From assembly GCA_942490985.1 (NCBI GenBank), contig CALNYW010000001.1:124001-188000 (forward strand): a stretch of 64,000 nucleotides of DNA. The letters are read 5' to 3'. The notes under the pieces are model-generated. The model saw only the letters and a list, made by a program, of their open reading frames with translations. It was not told the origin of the DNA and ran no database searches. The stretch's first letter is position 1, and every line of letters begins with the position of its first letter. Shown here piece after piece: positions 54,675 to 63,892 of this stretch. This DNA is from Thiosocius sp942490985 (lineage in GTDB: Bacteria > Pseudomonadota > Gammaproteobacteria > Chromatiales > Chromatiaceae). The position numbers were made by a program, and so were the translations under genes.

Positions 54675-56016
54675 ACGCAGCGGGCCGGGTTTCGATCCAG
54701 AGCGTCTGGTCCGGCACCTCTGCCGGAATTTCCCCAAACCCGATGCCTATTGGGTGGGCTTCAGCGGTGGTCTTGATTCGACCGTACTGCTCCAGGCGCT
54801 TGCCGAACAGCGCCGCCAGCTCTCTGCCCCGCTACAGGCGATCCATATCGATCACGGTCTGCAGGACGATTCCGGGGACTGGGCGGTTCACTGTCAGGCG
54901 GTATGTGATCAACTCGGTGTCCCATTGATCGCCAAAGCGGTTGATGCCCGCCCGGCCAGGGGCGAAAGCCCGGAGGCTGCGGCTCGAGCGGCGCGGTATG
55001 GGGCGATCAGGGCGGTGTTGCCGCCGCGAACCCTGTTACTGACCGCGCATCATCTCGACGACCAGGCGGAAACCGTGTTGTTGCAGCTGTTGCGGGGCGC
55101 GGGAGTCGCCGGACTCGCCGCGATGCCTCCTGTTCGGCCGTTTGCGCCGGGTTGGCATGGCCGACCATTGCTCGGACAGTCGCGACAAGACCTGAGCGAT
55201 TGGGCTGGACAGCATGGCCAACGCTGGCTGGAAGATCCCAGCAATGCGTCGATCACGCCTGACCGCAATTTTCTGCGGCATGCGGTGTTACCCACCTTGC
55301 GTACTCGTTGGCCTGCAGCATCGCAAAGCCTTGCACGGTCTGCCGGACACTGCGCAGGCGCGCTGGAGGCACTGCGACAGCAAGCCGAAGAGGACCTGGG
55401 CCGGACAGCGCTCTCGGCTGATCGGATTGACCTGGTCAGGTTTGCCCAGCTTTCGGCTTTCCGGCAACGCGCGCTGCTGTTGCGCTGGTTGCAGCGGTTC
55501 GGGGTGCCCGCGCCAAGTGCGGCTCAGATGCAGGAGGTCTTGGAGCAACTGTTGCAAGCAGGCGACGATGCCGCCGTCTGCTTCTCGCTCGGTGAGTATC
55601 AATTACGACGCTACGCGAACGCTGCGTGGATGATTCACACGCCGCCGCTTGAGCCCACCTGCGTCACGTTACCCTGGCCGGCCGGCCAAGCGGTCGTCGA
55701 GCTGGAAATGGGTGCAGTGCAACGTCGGTCCGGTGCGGGAGGGATCCCGCAACGCTATTGGGATGACAGTGAGATCCAGATCGGCTTCAGGCGCGAAGGG
55801 CTACGGTGTCAGCCGGCTGGGCGACAAGGGCGGCGGACGTTCAAGGCTATTTCGCAGGAAAACGGGATCCCGCCCTGGCAGCGACCGTTCCTTCCTGTGA
55901 TCTGGGTCGATGGTCAAGTGGCCGCGATTGCGAACTGCTGTGTCTGTGAGCCCTTCGTCGCCGGCCCGGGTGAGCCGGGCTGGTTGGTTGAGTGGTCGGT
56001 CGATCGTGCCCGTTGA
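54658..56016 (+). CDS. tilS: tRNA(Ile)-lysidine synthetase
   Basis: A 452-residue N-type ATP pyrophosphatase that makes lysidine in the CAU anticodon of tRNA-Ile. The PP-loop FSGGLDSTVLLQAL lies near residues 34-47, TAHHLDDQAETVLLQLLRG near 125, with TilS-specific C-terminal domains. It starts at GTG 54658 within accA, suggesting coupling, as in E. coli. Confidence 0.94.
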   Translation: MSLPAKRSGPGFDPERLVRHLCRNFPKPDAYWVGFSGGLDSTVLLQALAEQRRQLSAPLQAIHIDHGLQDDSGDWAVHCQAVCDQLGVPLIAKAVDARPARGESPEAAARAARYGAIRAVLPPRTLLLTAHHLDDQAETVLLQLLRGAGVAGLAAMPPVRPFAPGWHGRPLLGQSRQDLSDWAGQHGQRWLEDPSNASITPDRNFLRHAVLPTLRTRWPAASQSLARSAGHCAGALEALRQQAEEDLGRTALSADRIDLVRFAQLSAFRQRALLLRWLQRFGVPAPSAAQMQEVLEQLLQAGDDAAVCFSLGEYQLRRYANAAWMIHTPPLEPTCVTLPWPAGQAVVELEMGAVQRRSGAGGIPQRYWDDSEIQIGFRREGLRCQPAGRQGRRTFKAISQENGIPPWQRPFLPVIWVDGQVAAIANCCVCEPFVAGPGEPGWLVEWSVDRAR

Positions 56017-56035
56017 CCAGGGTCGTTAGTTTTCC

Positions 56036-56572
56036 ATGAGTTTCTCCAACAGCTATGCGTTCCAACGTCCACTGGCCGGGGTGATCATCAATGGCTTGTT
56101 GATTGCCGCCGCGGGTCTGCTGCTTTACGGGGTGCAGGCGCCGATCCTCACGCTCGAAAAGTTCTATTTCTTCACCAACACCGTGAGCCTGCTCTCGGCA
56201 TTGCAACAACTCGCCCAGGAAGCGGAATGGGGACTGTTCGTGTTGATCGGCGCCTTTAGCGTGGTTTTTCCGATCCTGAAACTGCTGATCCTGCTGCTGA
56301 TCTGGAACTTCGATGCGGCGCGCGGCGAGCGCCACCGCCGCCACCTCCACTGGCTGTCGGTATACGGAAAATGGTCGATGCTCGATGTGTTTGTTGTGGC
56401 GCTGCTCGTCGTCTCGGTCAAATTGGGTGTTATGGCGCAGGCACACGTCGAGATCGGTATCTATGCCTTCGCGGCTAGTGTTGTACTGACCATGTTTTTA
56501 TCGGCCTGGATCGCCCATCATGCGGATTCTGGGCCCGAGACAACGGGCCCTGATGAAAAAACAAGGAGCTGA
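56036..56572 (+). CDS. PqiA-domain (paraquat-inducible protein A-like) membrane protein
   Basis: A 178-residue protein with four predicted helices and a single PqiA module: FPILKLLILLLIW and LDVFVVALLVVSVKLG are the typical helical motifs. Family members act with MCE-domain partners in envelope lipid transport; no MCE gene is present here. It ends with a charged tail (GPETTGPDEKTRS). Confidence 0.8.
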   Translation: MSFSNSYAFQRPLAGVIINGLLIAAAGLLLYGVQAPILTLEKFYFFTNTVSLLSALQQLAQEAEWGLFVLIGAFSVVFPILKLLILLLIWNFDAARGERHRRHLHWLSVYGKWSMLDVFVVALLVVSVKLGVMAQAHVEIGIYAFAASVVLTMFLSAWIAHHADSGPETTGPDEKTRS

Positions 56573-56577
56573 CAATC

Positions 56578-56874
56578 ATGCATGTCACTTTGGTGCACGT
56601 CACGGTGAAGCCCGACGCGTTAGCGGCATTCACGGCGGCCTGCCGCCGGAACCACGAGGCCTCTGTGCAAGAGCCTGGCAATCTGCGCTTCGACATCCTT
56701 CAGGATGCCGACGATGCCACCCATTTTATTCTGTACGAGGCCTATCGCAGCGAAGCCGATGCGGCAGCGCACAAGCAAACCGAGCATTATCTCGCCTGGC
56801 GAGACACTGTCGCCGGCATGATGGCGGAGCCACGCCGCGGCCAGCCGTTCAAGGGTCTGTTTCCAGCCAATTAG
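56578..56874 (+). CDS. Antibiotic biosynthesis monooxygenase (ABM/LsrG-like) domain protein
   Basis: A 98-residue dimeric alpha/beta-barrel protein. VHVTVKPDALAAFTAACRRNHEAS at residues 5-28 and YEAYRSEADAAAHKQTEHYLAW near 54-75 are the signature of the ABM fold. It may oxidise or isomerise a small quinone-like substrate. It starts 5 bases after the PqiA gene, so the two may be co-expressed. Confidence 0.85.
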   Translation: MHVTLVHVTVKPDALAAFTAACRRNHEASVQEPGNLRFDILQDADDATHFILYEAYRSEADAAAHKQTEHYLAWRDTVAGMMAEPRRGQPFKGLFPAN

Positions 56875-56956
56875 GCGGGTCCGCGCAGCCATCATGGGAT
56901 TTCGATGTCAGCGCGGCTTGCTATAGACTATCAGGCTAAGTTTTCCAGGGGTCAGC

Positions 56957-58055
56957 ATGCAGGACATCAATCCCATCACCAATAAAATCGCCGATCTGAG
57001 GGGACGATTGCAGTCCCTCAGGGGGTACCTTTGACTACGAGGGCAGGCAGGAGCGTTTGACCGAGGTTTTGCGGGAGCTTGAAGATCCCGAGATCTGGAA
57101 TGATCAAGATCGCGCGCAGGCGCTCGGTAAAGAGCGTGCGGCACTCGAGGCGGTCGTCGTCAATATGGACGAACTGGCGGCCGGACTTGACGATGGCGCC
57201 GATCTGCTCGACATGGCCGTCGAGGAGGACGACGCAGAGACCGTAGACGCGGTCTCTGCTGACGTGGATGAGTTCGAGAAACGGGTCGCCGAGCTCGAAT
57301 TTCGCCGAATGTTCTCGGGCGAAGCCGATCAGAACAATGCCTTTCTCGATATTCAGGCCGGGTCGGGTGGTACCGAAGCGCAGGACTGGGCAGAGATGCT
57401 CCTGCGGATGTACCTGCGCTGGGGCGAACAACACAGTTTCAAGACCGAACTGATGGAAGCGTCGCCTGGTGACGTTGCGGGGATCAAATCTGCGACGATC
57501 CGTTTCGAAGGTGACTATGCGTTCGGCTGGTTGCGGACCGAAACCGGTGTACACCGTCTGGTCCGCAAATCACCTTTCGACTCCGGTAATCGCCGGCACA
57601 CGTCATTCAGTTCGGTCTTTGTGTCACCGGAGATCGACGATTCGATCGAAATCGAGATCAACCCGGCGGATGTCCGAACCGATACCTACCGTGCCTCCGG
57701 CGCCGGCGGTCAGCACGTCAACAAGACAGATTCGGCGATTCGCTTGACCCATATGCCGACCGGCATCGTGGTGCAGTGCCAAAACGACCGGTCGCAACAT
57801 AAGAATCGCGACCAGGCGTGGAAGCAGTTGAAGGCCAAACTGTACGAGCTCGAGATGCAGAAGCGCAGCGAGAGCGCTCAGGCCCTGGAAGACACAAAAT
57901 CCGACATCGGTTGGGGCAGCCAAATCCGCTCCTATGTGCTCGACCAGTCGCGCATTAAGGATCTACGCACCAACGTCGAGACCGGCAACACCCAGGCGGT
58001 GTTGGATGGCGGCTTGGACCTGTTTATCGAAGCCAGCCTGAAAAGCGGACTGTGA
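56957..58055 (+). CDS. prfB: Peptide chain release factor 2, with programmed +1 frameshift
   Basis: Translation starts at ATG 56957 (MQDINPITNKIADLRG...), reads 25 codons to an in-frame TGA at 57032-57034, then shifts +1 to finish at 58055. The product is 365 residues, the same length as E. coli RF2. The class I release-factor GGQ tip is SGAGGQHVNKTDSAIRLTH near residues 247-265. RF2 terminates at UGA and UAA. An automatic call of the downstream frame alone (from 57057) would miss the N-terminus. Confidence 0.96.
57020..57034 (+). promoter_or_regulatory. Programmed +1 frameshift signal in prfB
   Basis: An internal Shine-Dalgarno AGGGGG (57020-57025) is followed by CTT TGA C, the conserved RF2 autoregulatory slip site. 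Low RF2 lets the ribosome slip from CUU onto UUU, giving full-length RF2. Confidence 0.95.
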
Positions 58056-58132
58056 CAGATTAAGCCCAATCTAAAAGCATCGAATCTCCAGCTGGCGCGA
58101 ATGCGCTAGCGGTTTTTACGACCACAAGAAAT

Positions 58133-59614
58133 ATGACTGAACAGCAACAAGACGAAAACAAACTCATCGCACAGCGCCGGGAAAAGCTCGCGGTGATTCG
58201 CGAGAATGGTATCGCCTTTCCAAACCACTTCCGGCGAGACGTGCTCGCGGCTGAGTTGCAAGACAGCTTGGGCGAAAAATCGAAAGAAGCGCTTGAAGCG
58301 CTGTGCCAGCGCGCCCGCGTTGCAGGCAGGGTGATGGCCCGTCGAGGCCCCTTCATCGTGATTCAGGATATGTCCGGCCGCATTCAGTTTTACGTCGATA
58401 AGAAGAATCTGCCGGAAGATCTCGCCATACAAATCAAGGCGTGGGACATCGGTGACATCGTTGGCGGCGAGGGACCGGTACACAAATCCGGTAAAGGCGA
58501 TCTATACGTCTACCTCGATGATGCAACCTTACTGACGAAATCACTGCGCCCGCTGCCGGAAAAATGGCACGGCCTGGCGGATCAAGAACAACGCTACCGC
58601 CAACGCTACGTTGACCTGATCGTCAACGAGGATGCGCGCGATACTTTCGTTATGCGTTCGAAGATCGTCGACTACATCCGACGCTACTTTGTTGACGCCG
58701 GGTTCCTCGAGGTCGAAACGCCGATGATGCAGGTGATTCCGGGTGGCGCGACGGCCCGGCCATTCGTGACCCACCACAACGCGCTGGATATGGCGCTTTA
58801 TCTGCGGATCGCGCCAGAGCTGTATCTCAAGCGCCTAGTCGTGGGTGGCTTCGAGAAGGTCTTTGAGATCAATCGAAACTTTCGCAATGAGGGTCTCTCA
58901 TCACGCCACAATCCTGAATTCACGATGATCGAGTTCTATGAGGCGTTCGTCGACTATAGGGTGCTGATGGACCGCACCGAAGAACTGCTGCGTGGTATTG
59001 CGACCGATCTTTTGGGTGATCCGCAGGTCCGGTATCAAGGTGAGACATACGATTTCGGCAAGCCTTTCGCGCGCATGACCGTGAAGGAGTCCATCCTGCA
59101 TTTTAATCCCGCCATCAGCCCTGACGAACTCGATAGCCTAACTGATGCGACCGCTCATGCGGAACGCTTGGGGGTTGTCATCAAGCCGACTTATGGTCTT
59201 GGCAAGGTTCAGATCGAGATCTTTGAAAAGACCGTCGAGCACGCGTTGAAAGATCCCACGTTCATAACGGCCTATCCGACCGAGGTCTCACCATTAGCGC
59301 GGAAAAACGACGAGGATCCTTTTGTCAGCGACCGCTTTGAATTTTTCGTGGGTGGGCGTGAGATTGCCAACGGCTTTTCGGAGTTGAATGACCCAGAGGA
59401 CCAGGCGGAACGTTTTCGTCGTCAGGTCGAAGAGAAAGAGGCGGGCGACGACGAGGCCATGCATTTTGATGCCGATTACCTGCGCGCGCTCGAACATGGT
59501 CTGCCGCCAACAGCGGGAGAAGGGATCGGCATCGATCGGCTGGTGATGTTGTTCACCGACTCGCCGTCGATACGCGATGTTTTGCTGTTCCCGCATATGC
59601 GGCCGGATTGCTGA
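58133..59614 (+). CDS. lysS: Lysyl-tRNA synthetase, class II
   Basis: A 493-residue enzyme. The N-terminal OB anticodon domain carries VAGRVMARRGPFIVIQDMSG near residues 63-82. Class II motif 2 is FEINRNFRNEGLSSRHNPEFT near 244-264 and motif 3 ends in GEGIGIDRLVMLFTDSPSIRDV near 461-482. It follows prfB as in E. coli. Confidence 0.96.
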   Translation: MTEQQQDENKLIAQRREKLAVIRENGIAFPNHFRRDVLAAELQDSLGEKSKEALEALCQRARVAGRVMARRGPFIVIQDMSGRIQFYVDKKNLPEDLAIQIKAWDIGDIVGGEGPVHKSGKGDLYVYLDDATLLTKSLRPLPEKWHGLADQEQRYRQRYVDLIVNEDARDTFVMRSKIVDYIRRYFVDAGFLEVETPMMQVIPGGATARPFVTHHNALDMALYLRIAPELYLKRLVVGGFEKVFEINRNFRNEGLSSRHNPEFTMIEFYEAFVDYRVLMDRTEELLRGIATDLLGDPQVRYQGETYDFGKPFARMTVKESILHFNPAISPDELDSLTDATAHAERLGVVIKPTYGLGKVQIEIFEKTVEHALKDPTFITAYPTEVSPLARKNDEDPFVSDRFEFFVGGREIANGFSELNDPEDQAERFRRQVEEKEAGDDEAMHFDADYLRALEHGLPPTAGEGIGIDRLVMLFTDSPSIRDVLLFPHMRPDC

Positions 59615-59899
59615 GGGAAATAAGCCCTGCCGACTCGGCCTGTCGGTTCGGTTTGACAACAATGGCCGGCGCTAACACAGAGAGACCTACATCGGTGCGC
59701 GAAATGCCGACAAGGCGCAGAGTGCCCGATTGATGAGAAGGATGTTGCGCGACAATGCGGTTCGTGTTTTACAGAGTAAGCCGGTCTTAGACGCGTGGTG
59801 GATCTCGGCGATCGTTGAAGAGCCCTCGCCGGGAAACGTTAGGCGCGAGACTGATGGCCAACGAAATCTTGTTTTATCAGAGCAAAGGGGAATGATGTA

Positions 59900-62674
59900 G
59901 TGAACGCCAGTGCTGACGAAAAAAAGTGGGTCTTTGGCTTTACCGAGGGTAACGGTAGCGATAAACAGTTGCTCGGAGGTAAGGGCGCCAATCTGTGCGA
60001 GATGACACAGATCGGCCTGAATGTTCCACCGGGTTTCGTGATTACCACAGAGGCCTGTCTTCACTATCTCGACTCTGCAAGCCAAGCGGTGCCCGAGGAC
60101 ATGATGCGCCAGGTGCGCGAACAGATGGCGCAGATCGAAACGGCGACCGGCAAGGGGTTTGGTGACGCGAAAAACCCATTGCTGGTGTCGGTGCGCAGTG
60201 GTTCTGCGATGTCGATGCCGGGCATGATGGATACCATCCTGAACCTCGGTCTCAATGCCGAGACGCTCAAGGGCGAGATAGAACAGACCGGCGATGCGCG
60301 CTTTGGTTATGACGCGTATCGGCGATTCATTCAGCTATTCGGCAAAGTGGCGATGGATGTGCCGGATGAGGTGTTCGATGCCGAGTTCGACGCGGTCAAG
60401 CAGGCCGCGCACGTGTCCGAGGACGTCGGTTTGTCAGCTGATGATCTCAAAGAGATCAGCGAACGGTTTCTCCGGGTGTTTCAAGAACATACCGGTCGCC
60501 CGTTCCCAGAGGACCCGTTCGATCAGCTCGAGATTGCCATCAAGGCGGTGTTCGGTTCCTGGATGGGTAAACGTGCCGTCGATTATCGGCGCGAGTTCAA
60601 GATCACACCCGCGATGGCCAACGGCACGGCGGTCAACATTTGCACGATGGTGTTTGGCAATCGCGGCAATGATTCGGCGACTGGCGTGGCGTTTACCCGC
60701 AATCCGGGCACCGGGGAAGACAAGCTGTATGGTGAATATCTGACCAACGCACAAGGCGAGGATGTCGTCGCCGGGATCCGTACACCGAAGCCGATTCACG
60801 ACCTGGCCGATGAGATGCCGGAGATGGCGAGCCAGTTGGATGAGCTGCGCGACCGCCTCGAGTCGCATTACAAGGAGGTCCAGGACTTCGAATTCACGAT
60901 TGAACGTGGCGTGTTGTACTGCCTGCAGACCCGCAACGGCAAGATGAATGCCGTCGCCATGGTGCGGACCTCGGTCGAGATGGTGCAGACGGGGTTGATA
61001 AACAAGGAACAGGCGCTGCTGCGGATAGATCCGATGCATCTCGAGCAGATGTTGTATCCGCGTCTCAGTCCGGCGTTCAAAGGTGAGGCGCTTGCACAGG
61101 GCCTGCCCGCATCGCCTGGCGCGGCCTCTGGCCATGCCGTGTTTGATGCAGACCGGGCAGAGGTTCAGGGTAAAGAGAAAGGTCTCCCGGTGATCCTTGT
61201 GCGCGAAGAGACGAAGCCCGAAGACATCCATGGCTTCTTTGCTTCAGAGGGGATCCTGACCAGCCGTGGGGGCAAGACGTCGCACGCGGCGGTGGTCGCC
61301 CGGGGCATGGGTAAGCCCTGTGTGGCTGGTGCTGAGGGTATCCAGGTGGATGTCCAGCGTCGCGAGGCGATTGTAGGCAAGACGATCATCCGCGAAGGCG
61401 ACATGATCACGATCGATGGCTCGAGCGGCAACCTGTTCCTCGGCCAGGTGCCGATGGTGGAACCGGATTTCACGGTGGAACTCGAACAACTGCTGCGTTG
61501 GGCCGACGAAATGGCCCACCTGCGCGTAATGGCCAATGCGGATTCACCCCCGGATGCGGCGAGAGCGCTCAAGTTCGGTGCGCAAGGCATCGGTTTGTGT
61601 CGTACCGAACGCATGTTCAACGCGGTCGACCGCTTACCCATCGTGATCGAGATGATCGTTGCCGAAGACGCTGGTAAGCGTCAGGACGCGCTGGATCGCC
61701 TGCTGCCTATTCAACGTGCTGATTTCCGTGGTCTGTTCGAAACGATGGCACCGCTGCCGGTCACTATCCGGCTGTTGGATCCGCCGATCCACGAATTCCT
61801 ACCGACCGAACGTCAGCTGATCAGCGACATTGTTGAGCTGCAGCACCTGCGGGACTCGGTGCGGGGGATGGAGGTCTTGGCAAGCTCGCTGCTGTTGCTG
61901 GACTCTGCCAGCCGCGGCGATGCGACGGCGGACATGAAAGAAATCGTCAGCCTTGAAATGGTCGAAGCCGCGATCGCTAAGAAAGAGCAAATGTTGCGCA
62001 AGGTGCGCGCATTAACCGAGGTTAACCCGATGCTTGGGCATCGTGGGGTGCGGCTTGGTATCACCTTCCCCGAGATTTATCGGATGCAGATCCGGGCGAT
62101 CCTGGAGGCCGAGGCGGAATGTGCGGCGAACGGACTGGAGGTCCATCCACAGATGATGGTGCCACAGGTATGTACCGCCGTTGAACTGAAATGGATCAAG
62201 CGACACGTTGATGAAATCAAGGCGGACGTTGAGGCGGCGACGGGCCAGCAACTGAAGTGCCGTTTTGGCACCATGATCGAAGTCGTCCGGGCCTGTATGC
62301 GGGCCGAGAGCCTCGCCGAAGAGGCCGATTTCTTCTCGTTCGGCACCAACGACCTGACCCAGGCGGTCTTTTCTTTCTCACGCGAAGACGCCGAGAACAA
62401 GTTCCTGCCGATGTACAACCAAAACGACATCCTGCACGACAACCCGTTCGAGGTTCTCGATACGAAAGGGGTCGGCAAGCTCATGGAGATTGCCGTGAAA
62501 TGGGGTCGCGATGTGAAACCTGACTTATCGGTTGGGATTTGCGGCGAACACGGCGGACACCCGTCTTCTATCGCGTTTTGCCATGCTGCCGGGCTCAACT
62601 ACGTGTCCTGCTCGCCGCCCAGGGTGCCGGTTGCACGCCTGGCCGCGGCGCACGCGGCGTTGCTGGCCAAGTAG
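59900..62674 (+). CDS. ppdK: Pyruvate, phosphate dikinase
   Basis: A 924-residue enzyme interconverting pyruvate, ATP and phosphate with phosphoenolpyruvate, AMP and pyrophosphate. GTG 59900 has AAAGGGG upstream. The ATP-grasp domain starts LGGKGANLCEMTQIGLNVPPGF near residue 31; the phosphorylated His is in TSRGGKTSHAAVVARGMGKPC near residue 461; the C-terminal PEP/pyruvate barrel ends in NYVSCSPPRVPVARLAAAHAAL with the catalytic Cys near 905. The 285 bases between lysS and this start hold no gene I can support and no clear promoter. Confidence 0.95.
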   Translation: MNASADEKKWVFGFTEGNGSDKQLLGGKGANLCEMTQIGLNVPPGFVITTEACLHYLDSASQAVPEDMMRQVREQMAQIETATGKGFGDAKNPLLVSVRSGSAMSMPGMMDTILNLGLNAETLKGEIEQTGDARFGYDAYRRFIQLFGKVAMDVPDEVFDAEFDAVKQAAHVSEDVGLSADDLKEISERFLRVFQEHTGRPFPEDPFDQLEIAIKAVFGSWMGKRAVDYRREFKITPAMANGTAVNICTMVFGNRGNDSATGVAFTRNPGTGEDKLYGEYLTNAQGEDVVAGIRTPKPIHDLADEMPEMASQLDELRDRLESHYKEVQDFEFTIERGVLYCLQTRNGKMNAVAMVRTSVEMVQTGLINKEQALLRIDPMHLEQMLYPRLSPAFKGEALAQGLPASPGAASGHAVFDADRAEVQGKEKGLPVILVREETKPEDIHGFFASEGILTSRGGKTSHAAVVARGMGKPCVAGAEGIQVDVQRREAIVGKTIIREGDMITIDGSSGNLFLGQVPMVEPDFTVELEQLLRWADEMAHLRVMANADSPPDAARALKFGAQGIGLCRTERMFNAVDRLPIVIEMIVAEDAGKRQDALDRLLPIQRADFRGLFETMAPLPVTIRLLDPPIHEFLPTERQLISDIVELQHLRDSVRGMEVLASSLLLLDSASRGDATADMKEIVSLEMVEAAIAKKEQMLRKVRALTEVNPMLGHRGVRLGITFPEIYRMQIRAILEAEAECAANGLEVHPQMMVPQVCTAVELKWIKRHVDEIKADVEAATGQQLKCRFGTMIEVVRACMRAESLAEEADFFSFGTNDLTQAVFSFSREDAENKFLPMYNQNDILHDNPFEVLDTKGVGKLMEIAVKWGRDVKPDLSVGICGEHGGHPSSIAFCHAAGLNYVSCSPPRVPVARLAAAHAALLAK

Positions 62675-62685
62675 CAAGACATCCG

Positions 62686-62712
62686 CCCCGACGCCGTCAG
62701 CCGGCGTCGGGG
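62686..62712. other. Strong GC-rich hairpin between ppdK and ygfZ
   Basis: CCCCGACGCCG (62686-62696) pairs with CGGCGTCGGGG (62702-62712) over 11 bp. There is no T-run on either strand, so it may be a Rho-related or transcript-stabilising stem between converging genes rather than an intrinsic terminator. Confidence 0.55.
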
Positions 62713-62902
62713 TCATGCATCCGGCAAGCTACGCATTTCGTCGATTTGCTCGACCGGGCCGGCGACAGCGACGATCTCGACCTCAGTTGCCATGCCGATC
62801 TTGGCAAACGCCGGGACTTCGCCGAGATCGATCGTGGGATTGAGCCTTTGTTGGGCGATGAGGTTTTGTAGCCGGAAACGCCGGCCAGAAATTGAGGGAA
62901 GC

Positions 62903-63892
62903 TCACTCCCCGGTGGCTTCGAAGGCATAAGGCAATGGCAGCAGCTCAAGGGTCGGTCCGTCAGCGGCGCCGAGATGGAGGTCACCGCTCTCGGCACTGC
63001 TGATCTGCAGCACGACCAGCGCCTCGAACCCGCCGTCGGGAGAGGCTGCCGCGTCCACCACGCGCCCCGCGCCTTGCCCTGAATCACTGTGCGGCGAGAA
63101 GATCTCGGTGCCCGGTGCTGGTGCGCTGGCGACATCCAGCCGGGCTCGGTACATCCGCCGTTTGAGCCTGCCGAGATATTGCATTCGGGCAACGACTTCT
63201 TGACCGGTGTAACAGCCTTTTTTGAAGTTCACCCCGCCAATCAGCTGCAGGTTGGCCATCTGTGGCACGAATGCCTCGGTGGTCTCGTCAAAGACGGTCG
63301 GTAGGCCGGCACGAATGTCCATTAACGTCCAAAACGCGGGGCCCGTAACAGTGGCTTGCTCGGCTACGTCTTTCCACAAAGCGGCGATCGCATCCGCGGG
63401 TCCGAGTAACTCAAAGCGGGGGCGATCACCGGGCAGGCGCATCATCGTAATTTCCGCCTCGGTGTGCGTGGCCCAGGGCAGCTCGGGCGCATTTTTGAGC
63501 ATCTTGGCACTGCATTCTCCGGCAAGGCCGAAGCGCAGCAGCGCGTCGCTCTCGTCGGATAAAGCCACCGCTGAACGCAACACGAACATGCCGATACGCT
63601 TCAAGGTGGGCGCGAGTCTCTCGCCCGGCAGTTGCATGTAGAGATCGCCGTCACGCTGGAACAACCAAAAGCTGCCGAGCATACGGCCCTTGGGGCTGCA
63701 GTAGCTGTTGAGCTGCGCGTGTGTTGGTGTGACCTCGTTAACATCGTTGGTGACCTGGCCCTGCAGGAACTTGCGCGTGTCGGCACCCGACAACTTGATC
63801 AGTCCGAAGTGCGAAAGATCGGTGATGGCGCAGTCCGGGAAAGCGATGTCGGCGCCTGGTTGGTGCCCCGTCAGTTCCAGCAATTTAGTCAT
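62903..63892 (-). CDS. ygfZ: Folate-binding iron-sulfur cluster assembly protein YgfZ/GcvT-like
   Basis: A 329-residue protein starting MTKLLELTGHQPGADIAFPD at ATG 63892; a 26-residue longer start is less likely. LIKLSGADTRKFLQGQVTNDV near residues 31-51 and the conserved FKKGCYTGQEVVARMQYLGRLKR near 221-243 define the family. YgfZ uses tetrahydrofolate to help build or repair certain [4Fe-4S] proteins such as MiaB. The 108 bases upstream to the window edge contain nothing certain. Confidence 0.94.
   Translation of the reverse strand: MTKLLELTGHQPGADIAFPDCAITDLSHFGLIKLSGADTRKFLQGQVTNDVNEVTPTHAQLNSYCSPKGRMLGSFWLFQRDGDLYMQLPGERLAPTLKRIGMFVLRSAVALSDESDALLRFGLAGECSAKMLKNAPELPWATHTEAEITMMRLPGDRPRFELLGPADAIAALWKDVAEQATVTGPAFWTLMDIRAGLPTVFDETTEAFVPQMANLQLIGGVNFKKGCYTGQEVVARMQYLGRLKRRMYRARLDVASAPAPGTEIFSPHSDSGQGAGRVVDAAASPDGGFEALVVLQISSAESGDLHLGAADGPTLELLPLPYAFEATGE

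Noticed and set aside
57057..58055. prfB starting downstream of the in-frame stop
   Set aside because: The RF2 frameshift site is intact, so translation starts at 56957.
60434..61231. A 265-codon minus-strand frame opposite ppdK
   Set aside because: Antisense shadow of a highly conserved coding region with no recognisable motif.
62686..62712. Intrinsic terminator for ppdK
   Set aside because: The stem is strong but no T-run follows on either strand.
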